Counted from the first letter of the stretch, positions 1 through 8,382 are shown. The stretch is 64,000 nt of DNA from Williamsia muralis (GCF_002735905.1 NZ_PEBD01000008.1:806001-870000); one strand, 5' to 3'. Made by a program: numbers and translations. Notes: generated by a model from the sequence alone, not told the origin.

Positions 1-305
1 GCGAGCACGATGTCGACACGTCGACCGAGGGTCTCCTCGCCGCGTGCGAGCGCTGACGACACCGCTTCTGGATCACGGACATCGCCTTGCGATGCCACGA
101 TCTTGCCGCCGGCCGCCTCGACCTCCTTGATCGTGATGTCGAGGTCGTCCGGCGTCGACATTGCGTACTCGACCGTGGAGATCTGCGCGCACAGGTCGAG
201 CGCGATGATGTCGGCGCCCTCACTCGCGAGTTTGATCGCGTGACTGCGGCCCTGACCCCGCGCGGCACCGGTGATGAAGGCTACTTTGCCATCGAGCGTT
301 CCCAT
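1..305 (-). CDS. Mycofactocin-type SDR family oxidoreductase (3' end outside window)
   Basis: Reading leftward from ATG 305-303, the first 101 codons give an SDR N-terminus: [20 protein letters not shown] contains the TGxxxGxG dinucleotide-binding motif, followed by [12 protein letters not shown] and then a long insert before [13 protein letters not shown]. That insert after the second beta strand is characteristic of the mycofactocin-coupled SDR family (carveol-dehydrogenase-like), whose members keep NAD(H) bound and pass electrons to mycofactocin. The catalytic Tyr/Lys lie beyond the window edge, so activity cannot be judged. The family assignment rests on the N-terminal third only. It is divergent from the flavin reductase starting at 583. 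Confidence 0.8.
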   Translation of the reverse strand, partial: MGTLDGKVAFITGAARGQGRSHAIKLASEGADIIALDLCAQISTVEYAMSTPDDLDITIKEVEAAGGKIVASQGDVRDPEAVSSALARGEETLGRRVDIVL

Positions 306-389
306 TGCTTCCTCTCGGTCCCGACTACGTGATTGCTCATTGTGGTTGCTGTTCCCCTGGCGGACAGGAGTTCTGCGCACCAGGGGCGG

Positions 390-406
390 TCCTCCATAGA
401 GGAGGA
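390..406. promoter_or_regulatory. Perfect 6-bp inverted repeat in a divergent promoter region
   Basis: TCCTCC-ATAGA-GGAGGA lies about midway between the divergent starts at 305 and 583. It could be an operator, or a stem-loop of the flavin reductase leader. The right arm resembles a ribosome binding site but has no start codon behind it. Confidence 0.3.
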
Positions 407-582
407 TTTCGGTAAAACTACGAGGAAACGGAGGCCGGGCCAAGACGGGTTCCTGACCAGCGGGACGGGCCCGGGAGCGCGGCGGCTGAATGTCCGTCCC
501 GGCCAACGGGAATCAGGACGCGCATGACGATCGCGAGAACTATGGTCCATCACATCGGTGTCGACGGGAGGAGATGGGCGTG

Positions 583-1131
583 ATGGCATCAGTTCCGGAT
601 CGGGCGGCGCGCACGGACGCTGACGGGGGTGCCGGTTTGCCGGAGGTCGACGGACAGCTCATGCGTCGGGTGCTCGGCCACTTCGCGACCGGTGTGGTCG
701 CGGTGACCGGTGTGGACCCGGACACCGGGGAACCGACCGGTCTGGCCGCCAATTCGTTCACCTCAGTGTCGTTGGACCCGCCGCTGGTCGCGTTCTGTGT
801 CGCGCAGACGAGTTCGTCGTGGCCTCTCGTCCGCGCGTCAGGGCGGTTCACCATCAACATCCTCGCCGAGGCGCAGGAGCATATCTGTCGTCAGTTGGCC
901 GCGCGGGGGACCGAGAAATTCCGTGGCCTGGGCTGGGATCCGTCGCCATCCGGTGCGCCGGTGCTGACCGGGACCCTGGCCTGGATCGAAGCGGAGATCG
1001 AGAACGAACACGAGGCCGGCGACCACACGATCGTGGTGGCACGAGTTCGTCATCTGCACGCCTCCGATCAGGCTCCGCTGCTGTTCTTCCGTGGCCAGTA
1101 TGGACGCTTGTCCGCGGCACGGGCGGGTTGA
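583..1131 (+). CDS. Flavin reductase, HsaB/HpaC type (reductase of a two-component monooxygenase)
   Basis: A 182-aa flavin reductase-like domain protein. Conserved pieces are GHFATGVVAVT near residue 30, LAANSFTSVSLDPPLVAF near 55-75, a middle block with FRGLGW, and a C-terminal LLFFRGQYGRL. The family reduces FMN or FAD with NAD(P)H and hands the free reduced flavin to a partner oxygenase such as HsaA. A GGGAGGAG ribosome site at 566-573 fits the ATG at 583 (or GTG 580) better than the upstream starts at 490 and 574. No HsaA-type oxygenase is in this window, so the partner must be elsewhere or is one of the distant flavin-dependent enzymes. The protein aligns well with the N-terminal half of the product at 42790. 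Confidence 0.85.
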   Translation: MASVPDRAARTDADGGAGLPEVDGQLMRRVLGHFATGVVAVTGVDPDTGEPTGLAANSFTSVSLDPPLVAFCVAQTSSSWPLVRASGRFTINILAEAQEHICRQLAARGTEKFRGLGWDPSPSGAPVLTGTLAWIEAEIENEHEAGDHTIVVARVRHLHASDQAPLLFFRGQYGRLSAARAG

Positions 1132-1152
1132 GTGGGGAGAAGGGAGAACACC

Positions 1153-1419
1153 GTGACAATGACGTCGTTGGATTGCAGGGGTTGCGGTCGAGTTGTGCGC
1201 GTCGAGAAGTTCAGCGTGGCACACACGTCCGTCGAATGGACCTTCGACGCGCGAGAATGCCCGTTCATCGCCGCGTTGGCGGATTCCGACGCCTTCGGAT
1301 CGCACTCGCGTCAGTGTGGTCAGTTGCGTCGGACGATCGATCAAGCCGTCGCCGATCACGAACTGACCGAGTCCGTGCTGGAAATGCCGACGGCAGAACA
1401 GCTTCCGCGGTTGCACTGA
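1153..1419 (+). CDS. Small Cys-containing hypothetical protein
   Basis: An 88-aa protein of unknown function. It starts with a CxxC pair (CRGCG, residues 8-11) and has two further cysteines in ECPF and QCGQ, so it could bind a metal or be redox active. The GTG at 1153 is preferred because an AAGGGAG ribosome site lies just before it; an in-frame ATG is at 1159 and a less likely GTG at 1132. It sits 21 bases behind the flavin reductase and ahead of the hydrolase on the same strand, so co-expression is likely. I do not recognise a family. Confidence 0.6.
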   Translation: MTMTSLDCRGCGRVVRVEKFSVAHTSVEWTFDARECPFIAALADSDAFGSHSRQCGQLRRTIDQAVADHELTESVLEMPTAEQLPRLH

Positions 1420-1524
1420 GGCCGGCGCAGTCCTCGAATCGGCCGCGAAGGCTCCGTTCCCGGTGTGTGCCGTTGAACGGGAATGGTGTCTGTCGTTCCG
1501 GGATGACGGTGGCACGCTCGTAGG

Positions 1525-2433
1525 ATGATCAACGCAGACATCCGAACCCCAGGTGCCCGAACACCACACGCCCAGAGCGCAAATTCCCCGACCACACCCG
1601 AACTCCTCGAACTGCCCACCGAGCACGGTGTGTTGCGGTATCGCGAGGCCGGCGATGGCCCGCCCCTTGTCCTCCTCCACGGATCGGGCCCCGGAGTCAC
1701 CGGTTGGCGGAACTTCCGCGGAAATCTATCTGCGCTCGCGGCGCACTTCCGGACGTTCGTGCTGGAGCTCCCGGGATTCGGGGTCAGCGACAGCTTCGGT
1801 GCTCCTCATCCGATGATGTCTGCGCAGACCGCGGTGACTGCTTTCCTCGACGGAATGGGCCTCGACCGCGTGCGTATGATCGGCAACTCGATGGGTGGGT
1901 TCATCGCCACCGACTTCGCGCTGAACTCGCCGTGTCGCGTCGAACGGCTGGTGACCGTCGGCGGCGCCGGGACCAATCTGTACGGTCCGCAACCGGGCGA
2001 AGGCATCGTCCGGCTCAGCGAGTTCGTCGAGAACCCGACCCGCGAATCGTTGATCGCCTGGCTCAATTCGATGGTCTACGACCGCTCGCTGATCACCGAG
2101 GAGATGATCGAGGAGCGATGGGCGCAGGCGACGGACCCGGAGACGCTGGCGAGTTCGCGCGCGATGTACGGTTCGGCAGCCCTGCAACGAATGGCCGATG
2201 CGATGCGGGCCTCGGACGCGACCCCGGGATGGGCGAACCTGCGCAGGCTGGAGGTGCCCACGCTGATCACCTGGGGTCGTGACGACAGGGTCAGTCCCGT
2301 GGACATGTCGATCATCCCGATGCGGACCCTGCCCTTCGGCGAGGTTCACATCTTCCCCAACTGTGGCCACTGGGTCATGATCGAGCAGCAGAAGGCATGG
2401 GAGTCAGCGGTTCTCGCGTTCCTGACGCGCTGA
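1525..2433 (+). CDS. Alpha/beta hydrolase of the meta-cleavage product hydrolase type
   Basis: 302 aa, close to the usual 285-290 of C-C bond hydrolases (HsaD, BphD, MhpC) plus a short N-terminal tail. Visible motifs are HGSGPGVTGW (oxyanion region, about residue 52), the nucleophile elbow GNSMGG with Ser122, GRDD carrying the likely Asp, and CGHWVMIEQ carrying the His. HGSGPG followed by GNSMGG is typical of enzymes that hydrolyse 2-hydroxy-6-oxo-dienoates made by extradiol dioxygenases. It fits with the hydratase, dehydrogenase and aldolase genes at 13.5-16.4 kb as the pathway's lower steps. An ordinary esterase activity cannot be excluded from sequence. Confidence 0.8.
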   Translation: MINADIRTPGARTPHAQSANSPTTPELLELPTEHGVLRYREAGDGPPLVLLHGSGPGVTGWRNFRGNLSALAAHFRTFVLELPGFGVSDSFGAPHPMMSAQTAVTAFLDGMGLDRVRMIGNSMGGFIATDFALNSPCRVERLVTVGGAGTNLYGPQPGEGIVRLSEFVENPTRESLIAWLNSMVYDRSLITEEMIEERWAQATDPETLASSRAMYGSAALQRMADAMRASDATPGWANLRRLEVPTLITWGRDDRVSPVDMSIIPMRTLPFGEVHIFPNCGHWVMIEQQKAWESAVLAFLTR

Positions 2434-2457
2434 TGCCCGCCTGCGACGGACAGCAAG

Positions 2458-2482
2458 CGCCCCAAGGGATTCCCGCGGGGCG
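2458..2482. terminator. Stem-loop between convergent genes
   Basis: CGCCCC and GGGGCG arms enclose a 13-nt loop in the 67-bp gap between the convergent hydrolase and Dabb genes. There is no clear U-tract, so it is a candidate bidirectional terminator only. Confidence 0.4.
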
Positions 2483-2500
2483 ATTGCCCGTCTCGACGTT

Positions 2501-3202
2501 CTACCGCGCGGAATCCACCGAACCCGCCAGCTCAGCCGTAGGCACCACAGGTTCGTCGGCGGTGCAGAAACTGTGGCAGACACGGTCTCTCACGATGCAC
2601 CGTGGGTTCTCTGGGTCGAAGTATGCATCCACCGACGCCCAGTGGATCGGGTGGTCCATGTATTCGCCGAGCAGACCGTCGGTGTCGGCGAACTCCTGTT
2701 CCCAGACGTGCGTCCACCGTGAGTCACCGCCCGCCTCGGTCACGTGGCTGAGCTGCCACGCCTGTATCGAGGTGACGTACCGCGGCATGCGCAGGAGCGC
2801 ACGTTCGAACTCGTTGATCAGTTGGTCCGTGGCCGTCTCGTCCACGCGCAGGAGCAGTATGCGATACACGATCCCCTCCCGCCCGGTGTTCTCCCGCCGG
2901 CCCGAATCTCCGGGCAGGCGGGTGTTCGCACCGTGATACTCGACCGAGTTGACTCGAGCGACCGACCCCGCAGAGGTTGCTTCGTCGAAGTCGGTCCGGC
3001 CTCGTCGCCACTCCTCCTCGGAATCGAACTGTAGGTGGACGACGAGGTCTCCGCCGTTGCGGACTCCGGCCAGCGTCGGAGACACAAGGGTCCTGCGCGC
3101 ACCTGTTGCCGAGGCGGCCGAGGTCACGCGCTCGACGATCGCGTCTAATGCCTGTGGGTCGCCGGGGTCGGACAGGTGGATCAGTCGGGTGATCTCATAC
3201 AT
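2501..3202 (-). CDS. Tandem Dabb (alpha/beta-barrel) domain protein
   Basis: 233 aa made of two ferredoxin-like halves. The N-terminal half (about 1-100) begins MYEITRLIHLSD and contains DLVVHLQFDSEEEW; the C-terminal half (about 110-220) begins IVYRILLLRVDE and contains THVWEQEF, then HPIHWASVDAYF. The second half matches the stress-responsive Dabb pattern (His-containing, with an aromatic-rich end). Single-domain members act as small dimeric cyclases, isomerases or decarboxylating enzymes, or have unknown roles. A fused pair would form the dimer-like barrel within one chain. It overlaps the upstream gene by 8 bases, so the two are translated together. Substrate unknown. Confidence 0.65.
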   Translation of the reverse strand: MYEITRLIHLSDPGDPQALDAIVERVTSAASATGARRTLVSPTLAGVRNGGDLVVHLQFDSEEEWRRGRTDFDEATSAGSVARVNSVEYHGANTRLPGDSGRRENTGREGIVYRILLLRVDETATDQLINEFERALLRMPRYVTSIQAWQLSHVTEAGGDSRWTHVWEQEFADTDGLLGEYMDHPIHWASVDAYFDPENPRCIVRDRVCHSFCTADEPVVPTAELAGSVDSAR

Positions 3203-3542
3203 CGCAGAGTCCTTCCACGTCGCCTACATCGGCCGCCATGGAACGTGAGCGCTCGACGATCATCGGCGCCACGTCGGTCCACCATTGTGCGGGAGCGGGG
3301 TCGTGCCGGGCGGCAACCATGGTCTGCCACCAGGCTCGTGGTCCCGGTACCGACCATGTCGCGGTCACGGTGTTGCTGGCGTCGTCGAGCCAGACCGGTG
3401 GGGTGACGATGATCCGGTCCAGGATCAGGCCTCGACGCGCGGCGGCTGGTGCGTACTCATCGAGGTAGGCGGCGACGAAGTCTCGTGCCGCACCGGGTTT
3501 GAGGACGACCTGATCGACAACGAAGATGGTTCGGTCGCTCAT
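3195..3542 (-). CDS. Small Dabb/NIPSNAP-like hypothetical protein
   Basis: 115 aa, MSDRTIFVVDQVVLKPGAAR followed by FVAAYLDEYAPAAARRGL and TATWSVPGPRAWWQTMVAAR. The beta-alpha-beta layout with a 'length/endpoint' first strand and a W-rich middle resembles the NIPSNAP/EthD/Dabb superfamily of dimeric alpha/beta barrels. It is the first gene of a two-gene leftward operon and lies divergent from the PadR regulator, which therefore probably controls it. Function not known. Confidence 0.6.
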   Translation of the reverse strand: MSDRTIFVVDQVVLKPGAARDFVAAYLDEYAPAAARRGLILDRIIVTPPVWLDDASNTVTATWSVPGPRAWWQTMVAARHDPAPAQWWTDVAPMIVERSRSMAADVGDVEGLCDV

Positions 3543-3671
3543 GAACGGTCACGGTATCGGGCGGGGGAGCGAACTACTGGTCTATCTCCCGGTGGCCGGG
3601 AGGTGAGCGGATCGGGACGAATGCGCTCCCGATGGCCGGGAAAGACCACGTCTGGCCGCGAGTAGCCCGTT

Positions 3672-3688
3672 GATAGTCTCGGCTGGTG
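3672..3688 (+). promoter_or_regulatory. -10 element placing transcription start at the padR start codon (probable leaderless mRNA)
   Basis: GATAGT at 3672-3677 lies 8 bases before the GTG at 3686, with no ribosome site between. This spacing is what leaderless actinobacterial transcripts show. No convincing -35 was found. Confidence 0.4.
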
Positions 3689-4357
3689 AGCGACGATACC
3701 CACCCGAACCTGCCGGCGACGAGCTGGGCTGTGCTGGGCATGTTGTCGTTCGGCGAGGAACTGACCGGCAATGATCTCAAGAAATGGGCGGACTGGAGTA
3801 TCGGCTTCTTCTACTGGAGCCCGTCGGTGAGCCAGGTGTACGCCGAACTGAAGAAGCTCGAGGACCAGTCGCTCGTCGTGTCTCGGAAGGTGTCTGACGA
3901 GGGTGTCCGGGGACGGCGCGTCTACGGCATCACCGACACCGGTCTCGACGCGCTGCGCAGCTGGTCTCGTTCAGCCGACGTGGAGATCCCCGTACTGAAA
4001 CACGGCGTGATGTTACGTCTGTACATGGGGCATCTGCAGACGCCTCAAGTTCTCAAACGTGTTGTGCAGGAACACATCGCCAACCTCCGCGAGACGGCGG
4101 AGCGGGCTGCACTGCACGCCGAGCACTCCGAGGCCGAGCCTGGCTGGGCCTTCTCCCAGATGAGCCTGCGGTGGGCGCAGCGCTATTACCAGTCCGAGAT
4201 CGAGCTCGCGCAAGAGTTGTTGGACGAGATCGACTCCGCCGCCGAGCGATTCGAATCGGCCGCCGACCGCGACCATCGCGGGCTACCGGTCCCGCGGAAT
4301 CCCGGGGTCTGGCGCGACGTCCCGACCGATTCGAGCGACCCCGCACACACGGGTTGA
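3686..4357 (+). CDS. PadR family transcriptional regulator
   Basis: 223 aa. The N-terminal winged helix (about residues 10-85) reads WAVLGMLSFGEELTGNDLKK, then SVSQVYAELKKLEDQ and GRRVYGITDTGLDAL, which is the PadR pattern. The C-terminal part (about 100-185) is the long helical dimerisation region (Vir-type). It represses or senses aromatic or phenolic ligands in characterised relatives. Divergent from the two Dabb-type genes, its most likely targets. The disordered tail after residue 195 is rich in Pro, Arg and Asp. Confidence 0.85.
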   Translation: MSDDTHPNLPATSWAVLGMLSFGEELTGNDLKKWADWSIGFFYWSPSVSQVYAELKKLEDQSLVVSRKVSDEGVRGRRVYGITDTGLDALRSWSRSADVEIPVLKHGVMLRLYMGHLQTPQVLKRVVQEHIANLRETAERAALHAEHSEAEPGWAFSQMSLRWAQRYYQSEIELAQELLDEIDSAAERFESAADRDHRGLPVPRNPGVWRDVPTDSSDPAHTG

Positions 4358-4393
4358 CCGCCCACGCCACGCGGCCGCGAGCGACGACGGGGA

Positions 4394-5170
4394 TCAGCCC
4401 TCGGCGAGCACTCGCGCCGCAGTGGGCAATGAACGCATCAGGTTGCGCCGCTGCAGCGTCGGGGTGACCCGGGTACCGTCGCACATGCTGCGCCAGATCG
4501 CACCCGCGGTCAGGCGCACCGGGGTGATCATCGTCGAATCGAAAGCCAGGTCACGAAGGGGCCCACACACCGAGACCGCTGTGGTCGCCTCGCCGATCGG
4601 TCCGATCGGCGAGGCGATACACCCGAAACCGGCGACGGATTCGTTGCGCTCGAAAGCGATTCCATGCTCGAGGATCAGATCGGCGCCGGGAATCCGGTGC
4701 CCGGAGTAGGCGAGCAGTGCCCGTCCCAACGCCGAACGGCGTGCGTCCCGGCGGCCGCCGATGCGGGTGGGTACGAGGGCTGCCAGTCGACCGCCGATTT
4801 TGTCCAGGTAGACGACGTCGTCACCGTCCAGGACGGCCAGATGCACCACCATGCCCGTCGTTCGGTACAGCTGGTGCAGGTGTTCGGTCGACGCGGCGTG
4901 CACACGGTCCTGGTGAACGGCCAGCGAACCCAGTTCGACGAGCCGGATACCGAGGCTGTAGCTGCGGCCGTCTCGGCTCAACCACCGTAGGGCGACGAGC
5001 CGCTCGAGCATCCGATGCGCCGAAGATCGCGGGAGCCCGGTCCGCAGCACGATCTCGGCGAGGCTCAACCGGTCCCGGCCGTCGAAGGCGTCGAGGACTA
5101 GCGACAGCCGATCGAGAATCGCGCTCGGCGCAGTTGGAGAATCGTCGACGACCTCGTTCGGAATAGACAT
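4394..5170 (-). CDS. IclR family transcriptional regulator
   Basis: 258 aa. Winged HTH at about residues 17-75 (LSLVLDAFDGRDRLSLAEIV, TGLPRSSAHRMLERL, WLSRDGRSYSLGIRL) and an effector-binding domain after residue 85 (VHLAVLDGDDVVYLDKIGG, ALGRALLAYSG, GIAFERNESVAGFGCIASPI). IclR proteins regulate aromatic and fatty-acid catabolic genes. The OYE-family gene upstream is on the same strand; the 133-bp gap between them holds this gene's promoter and a terminator-like hairpin. Target genes cannot be named from sequence. Confidence 0.88.
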   Translation of the reverse strand: MSIPNEVVDDSPTAPSAILDRLSLVLDAFDGRDRLSLAEIVLRTGLPRSSAHRMLERLVALRWLSRDGRSYSLGIRLVELGSLAVHQDRVHAASTEHLHQLYRTTGMVVHLAVLDGDDVVYLDKIGGRLAALVPTRIGGRRDARRSALGRALLAYSGHRIPGADLILEHGIAFERNESVAGFGCIASPIGPIGEATTAVSVCGPLRDLAFDSTMITPVRLTAGAIWRSMCDGTRVTPTLQRRNLMRSLPTAARVLAEG

Positions 5171-5282
5171 GCCGCTCGCTCCTGTTCATGGGCCCAAAAG
5201 CCCTGACGTGGCTATTTCTATTAGGAATTGTGCCACAGAGTGCAGTCGATGTGAAACGGCTCACGAAAGGCTACACAGAAAC

Positions 5283-5305
5283 GACGCCTGGTTTTCGTTG
5301 GCGTC
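5283..5305 (-). terminator. Stem-loop at the end of the OYE-family gene
   Basis: Perfect GACGCC / GGCGTC arms with an 11-nt loop overlap the stop codon of the leftward gene and are followed (leftward) by a short T-containing stretch. Candidate intrinsic terminator. Confidence 0.4.
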
Positions 5306-6512
5306 ACGCCTTAGCGTCAGCCACCAGCGGACATCTTGTACCGGTGAAGATGCTCGCCGCGCACAGGTTGCAGTGGATGCACAACGAGGTCGTTGTCAGA
5401 TCTTTCTGGATGCGGTTGATCAGGTCCGGCTCGCGCAATAGTGCGCGGGCCATGGCCACGAACTCGAAGCCGTCATTCATCGCCGTGGTCATACCGTCGT
5501 AGTCGGTGACACCGCCGAGTAGCACGAGGGGCATGGACAGCGTCTCGCGGAACTGGCGCGCATAGTCGCGGAAGTACAACGGCGCGTAGGGGTACTTTTT
5601 GAAGACGAGACCGCCGAACAGCTTCATGCCGAGTTTCACGAAGCCCTTCTGGGTGTCGGCCATCGCTTGCGTGGGCACATCGCCCCGGAACAGGTACATC
5701 GGGTCCAACAACGACGACCCGCCGGTCAGTTCGATCGCGTCGAGGTGCCCGTCCGACTCCAGCATTCGGGCGAACTGTAGGGATTCGTCGAGCCACAGCC
5801 CGCCCGGAACTCCGTCGGCCATGTTCATCTTGGCGATGATGGCGATCTCGCCGCCGGCCGCCTCGCCGACCTCGGCGACGATCCGGCGGGCGAATTCCGC
5901 GCGATTGGACAGCGACCCTCCCCATGAGTCCTTGCGACGGTTGATGTTCGGGCTGAGGAAGGAGCTCGCGAGATAGTTGTGGCCCAGGTGGATCTCGACG
6001 GCGTCGAAGCCGACGTCCTTGGCGAGACGGGCGGCATCACCGTGCGCGGCGATGACCCGGGCGATGTCGTCCTCGGTGGCGGCGCGGTCGAAGCCCAGCG
6101 CCAATGGGTTCGGCCGGGCCGACGGCGCGATGGACGGCAGCCCGTTGGACCGAGAGTTTGCCACCGGGCCGGCATGGCCGATCTGGGCCGCTGCCTTGGC
6201 CCCCGTGGCATGGACGGCCTCGGTCAGGCGGAGTAGTCCGGGCAACGCCTCGGGACGCCAATAGATCTGGTCGCGCTCCGTGCGTCCCTCCGGAGCGACG
6301 GCAAGGTAGGCGACGGTGGTCATCCCGACCCCGCCCCTGCCCACCGCGACGTGAAAGTCGATGAGTTTGTCGGTCACGAGTGCGTTGCGGGTCACGCCCT
6401 CGAAGGTGGCGGACTTGATGACGCGGTTCCGCAAGGTCACCGGGCCGAGGCGGGCTGGTGCCAGGGGGTCAGGGGCTGTGGTCGTGGAAACGGGCGGCGT
6501 GATGTCGGACAT
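5304..6512 (-). CDS. NADH:flavin oxidoreductase, Old Yellow Enzyme / dienoyl-CoA reductase type
   Basis: 402 aa. An FMN-binding TIM barrel: LGPVTLRNRVIKSATFEG at the start, AAAQIGHAG, then FDAVEIHLGHNYLASSFLSP with the H..N/H..H active-site pair, and GGVTDYDGM near the end. The C-terminus carries CIHCNLC followed by one more Cys ten residues on. This resembles the Fe-S binding cysteines of 2,4-dienoyl-CoA reductases, but the large C-terminal FAD/NAD domains of those 670-aa enzymes are absent. Likely reduces an activated C=C bond of a pathway intermediate. Same strand as the IclR gene downstream. Confidence 0.82.
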   Translation of the reverse strand: MSDITPPVSTTTAPDPLAPARLGPVTLRNRVIKSATFEGVTRNALVTDKLIDFHVAVGRGGVGMTTVAYLAVAPEGRTERDQIYWRPEALPGLLRLTEAVHATGAKAAAQIGHAGPVANSRSNGLPSIAPSARPNPLALGFDRAATEDDIARVIAAHGDAARLAKDVGFDAVEIHLGHNYLASSFLSPNINRRKDSWGGSLSNRAEFARRIVAEVGEAAGGEIAIIAKMNMADGVPGGLWLDESLQFARMLESDGHLDAIELTGGSSLLDPMYLFRGDVPTQAMADTQKGFVKLGMKLFGGLVFKKYPYAPLYFRDYARQFRETLSMPLVLLGGVTDYDGMTTAMNDGFEFVAMARALLREPDLINRIQKDLTTTSLCIHCNLCAASIFTGTRCPLVADAKA

Positions 6513-6600
6513 CGGGGTCTCCTTCTAAACGTGTGGGCTGGGGCTTGAGATCGGGAGAGGGGATCGGGTCGGTTGATGCGGCCGCTGCGGAACCAGGGAC

Positions 6601-7239
6601 TCAGGTGTCTGTGGGGGTGTCCGGGATGCGGATGTCGATCCAGCCGAGCATCGCATCGACTGCGTCCGCGGAATCTCCGTGCGTCCCTGAATCGGCCCAC
6701 TCCGTGAGCGCCGCGAACGCCGCTGCCTGATACGTGGAGGCGAGAGCACGGCAGACAGCGGGTGGTGCGTGCGGTACGCGCCGACTAATGAATGCGGCCA
6801 GTTCGTCGATCCACGGCCGGTAGGCGCGGGGTGCCATCGCGATGAGCTCCGGCTCGTCGGCGATCAGGCGCAACCATGCGGGATTGGCGCGCTGCACACG
6901 AGGTTGATGTGACACCGAGCTCACGACACCTGCTCGGATCGCATCGGCAAGCGTGGTGGTGTCCGAGGTCTTGTCCAGGGCGTCGCGTAGTCGGACGGTG
7001 GCCTGGGCGACGCCGACCCAGGCGATGTCGGCCTTGGTGGGGAAGTGGCGGAGCAGAGTGCGGACGCTGACGCCGGTGGCATCAGCCAGATCGCGCCAGC
7101 TCGTATTGGCGAACCCTCGTTCCCGCCACAGGCGGAATGCCGCCTCGGCGACTGCTCCGGAGTCGATCACCGAGGGTCGCCCGCGGCCGCGCCGGCCCAC
7201 CTCGGAGGGGGGTCCTGGCGCGTTGTCGACGGGGAACAC
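6601..7239 (-). CDS. TetR family transcriptional regulator
   Basis: 212 aa. HTH at about residues 28-75: AVAEAAFRLWRERGFANTSW, then LADATGVSVRTLLRHFPTKA, a standard TetR/AcrR domain. The remaining two thirds form the ligand-binding helical domain. An RGRP-rich N-terminal arm (GRRGRGRPSVI) precedes the HTH. It is divergent from the SDR at 7323 with 83 bp between start codons, containing the palindrome at 7257-7275, so it probably represses itself and the SDR. Confidence 0.87.
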   Translation of the reverse strand: MFPVDNAPGPPSEVGRRGRGRPSVIDSGAVAEAAFRLWRERGFANTSWRDLADATGVSVRTLLRHFPTKADIAWVGVAQATVRLRDALDKTSDTTTLADAIRAGVVSSVSHQPRVQRANPAWLRLIADEPELIAMAPRAYRPWIDELAAFISRRVPHAPPAVCRALASTYQAAAFAALTEWADSGTHGDSADAVDAMLGWIDIRIPDTPTDT

Positions 7240-7256
7240 ATCCCGAGCTGACCATT

Positions 7257-7275
7257 TTTGTCATAATGTGTCAAA
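7257..7275. promoter_or_regulatory. Candidate TetR operator overlapping a -10 element
   Basis: TTTGTCA-TAATG-TGTCAAA, an inverted repeat with 6 of 7 matching positions, in the 83-bp divergent promoter. The CATAAT at 7262-7267 inside it could be the -10 of the SDR gene. Binding would block both promoters. Confidence 0.45.
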
Positions 7276-7322
7276 TATCAGCGCGGCGTGATCCTTCGCC
7301 GACGAGGCAGAGGAGGACAGCG

Positions 7323-8192
7323 GTGAGAGAACGAGCGGCGAGTTGCTATGTGGTGACCGGATCAGCTTCGGGCATGGGTCGCGCCGTCGCGGAAAAACTT
7401 CGCGCGCAGGGTAACTCGGTGATCGGGGTGGATGTCCTCGACGCCGACGTGATCGCGGATCTGTCGACTGCGGAAGGACGACGAACCGCGGTCCGAGATG
7501 TCCTCGAGGCTTCCGGAGGAAAGCTCGACGGGGTGGTACTCGCCGCGGGCCTGGGTCCGACGCCCGGCAAGGAGCGGCTCCGTCTGATCGCCGAGGTCAA
7601 CTACCTCGGCGTCGTGGAACTGCTCGAAGGCTGGCGGTCCGCGTTGGCCGCCGCAGACGAGGCGAAGGTCGTGGTGTTCTCGAGCAACTCGACCACGACC
7701 GTCCCCGCAGTGCCCTCGCGTACCCTCGCGGCGTTCGCAGAGCGCGACATCGACAAGGTGTGCAAATCGGTGCGGGTCTTCGGCAAACAGGGCGCGACGA
7801 TCGTCTACGCCGGTTCCAAGATCGCCGTGAGCCATTGGGTGCGCCGCACGGCCATCACCCGTGAGTGGGCGGGGGCCGGCATTCGGCTGAATGCATTGGC
7901 GCCCGGCGCGATCTTGACTCCGCTGCTTGAGAAGCAGCTGGCGACGCCAGCCGAGGCGAAGGCCATCCGGAGCTTCCCTGTGCCGATCGGCGGATTCGGC
8001 GACGCCGGTCATCTCGCCGATTGGGTGCTGTTCATGTTGTCCGACTCGGCGCGGTTCCTATGCGGGAGTGTGCTTTTCGTAGACGGCGGCTCGGACGCGT
8101 ACTTCCGTGCGGAGGACTGGCCGCGATCGGTACCAATCCGGCGGATGTTCGGCTACATCCGTCTGTTCCGCGGGTTCACCCCCTACCACTGA
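7323..8192 (+). CDS. Short-chain dehydrogenase/reductase
   Basis: 289 aa from GTG 7323, which has a GAGGAGG ribosome site 8-10 bases upstream; a longer frame opens at 7137 but overlaps the divergent TetR gene and its extra residues are not SDR-like. Motifs: TGSASGMGRAV (NAD(P) binding), VVFSSNS (catalytic Ser), YAGSKIAVSHW (Tyr-x3-Lys) and CGSVLFVDGGSDA at the C-terminus. There is an extended insertion between the Ser and Tyr motifs (TVPAVPSRTLAAF...RVFGKQGATIV), as in 3-alpha-hydroxysteroid dehydrogenase/carbonyl reductase-like SDRs. Substrate unknown. Confidence 0.82.
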   Translation: MRERAASCYVVTGSASGMGRAVAEKLRAQGNSVIGVDVLDADVIADLSTAEGRRTAVRDVLEASGGKLDGVVLAAGLGPTPGKERLRLIAEVNYLGVVELLEGWRSALAAADEAKVVVFSSNSTTTVPAVPSRTLAAFAERDIDKVCKSVRVFGKQGATIVYAGSKIAVSHWVRRTAITREWAGAGIRLNALAPGAILTPLLEKQLATPAEAKAIRSFPVPIGGFGDAGHLADWVLFMLSDSARFLCGSVLFVDGGSDAYFRAEDWPRSVPIRRMFGYIRLFRGFTPYH

Positions 8193-8223
8193 CTCCGCAG
8201 GTCGTTCGTTCGGCTCATCGACA

Positions 8224-8258
8224 GCCCCGGTCCGTCCACATGGACCGGGGCAGATTTT
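8224..8258 (+). terminator. Rho-independent terminator
   Basis: A 10-bp perfect stem GCCCCGGTCC / GGACCGGGGC with an 8-nt loop, followed by AGATTTT. It lies 31 bases after the SDR stop and separates it from the ABC transporter operon. Confidence 0.75.
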
Positions 8259-8382
8259 GCTGCAGGTCAGAGAGTCGTCGGAGGTGCTCACCGGAGCGCA
8301 CGACGAATCTCCCGGTCACCGGGAACTGCAGTCTCCTCATCGGTACCGCGTGGACACATAATTCATTGCTTGCACCCGGAGG

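Noticed and set aside
838-1680. 280-aa open frame on the minus strand over the flavin reductase
   Set aside because: Composition is that of an antisense shadow in high-GC DNA and no family features are visible.
7137-7322. Longer SDR frame opening at 7137
   Set aside because: It overlaps the divergent TetR gene and its palindrome; residues are Arg/Pro rich, and GTG 7323 has a strong ribosome site.
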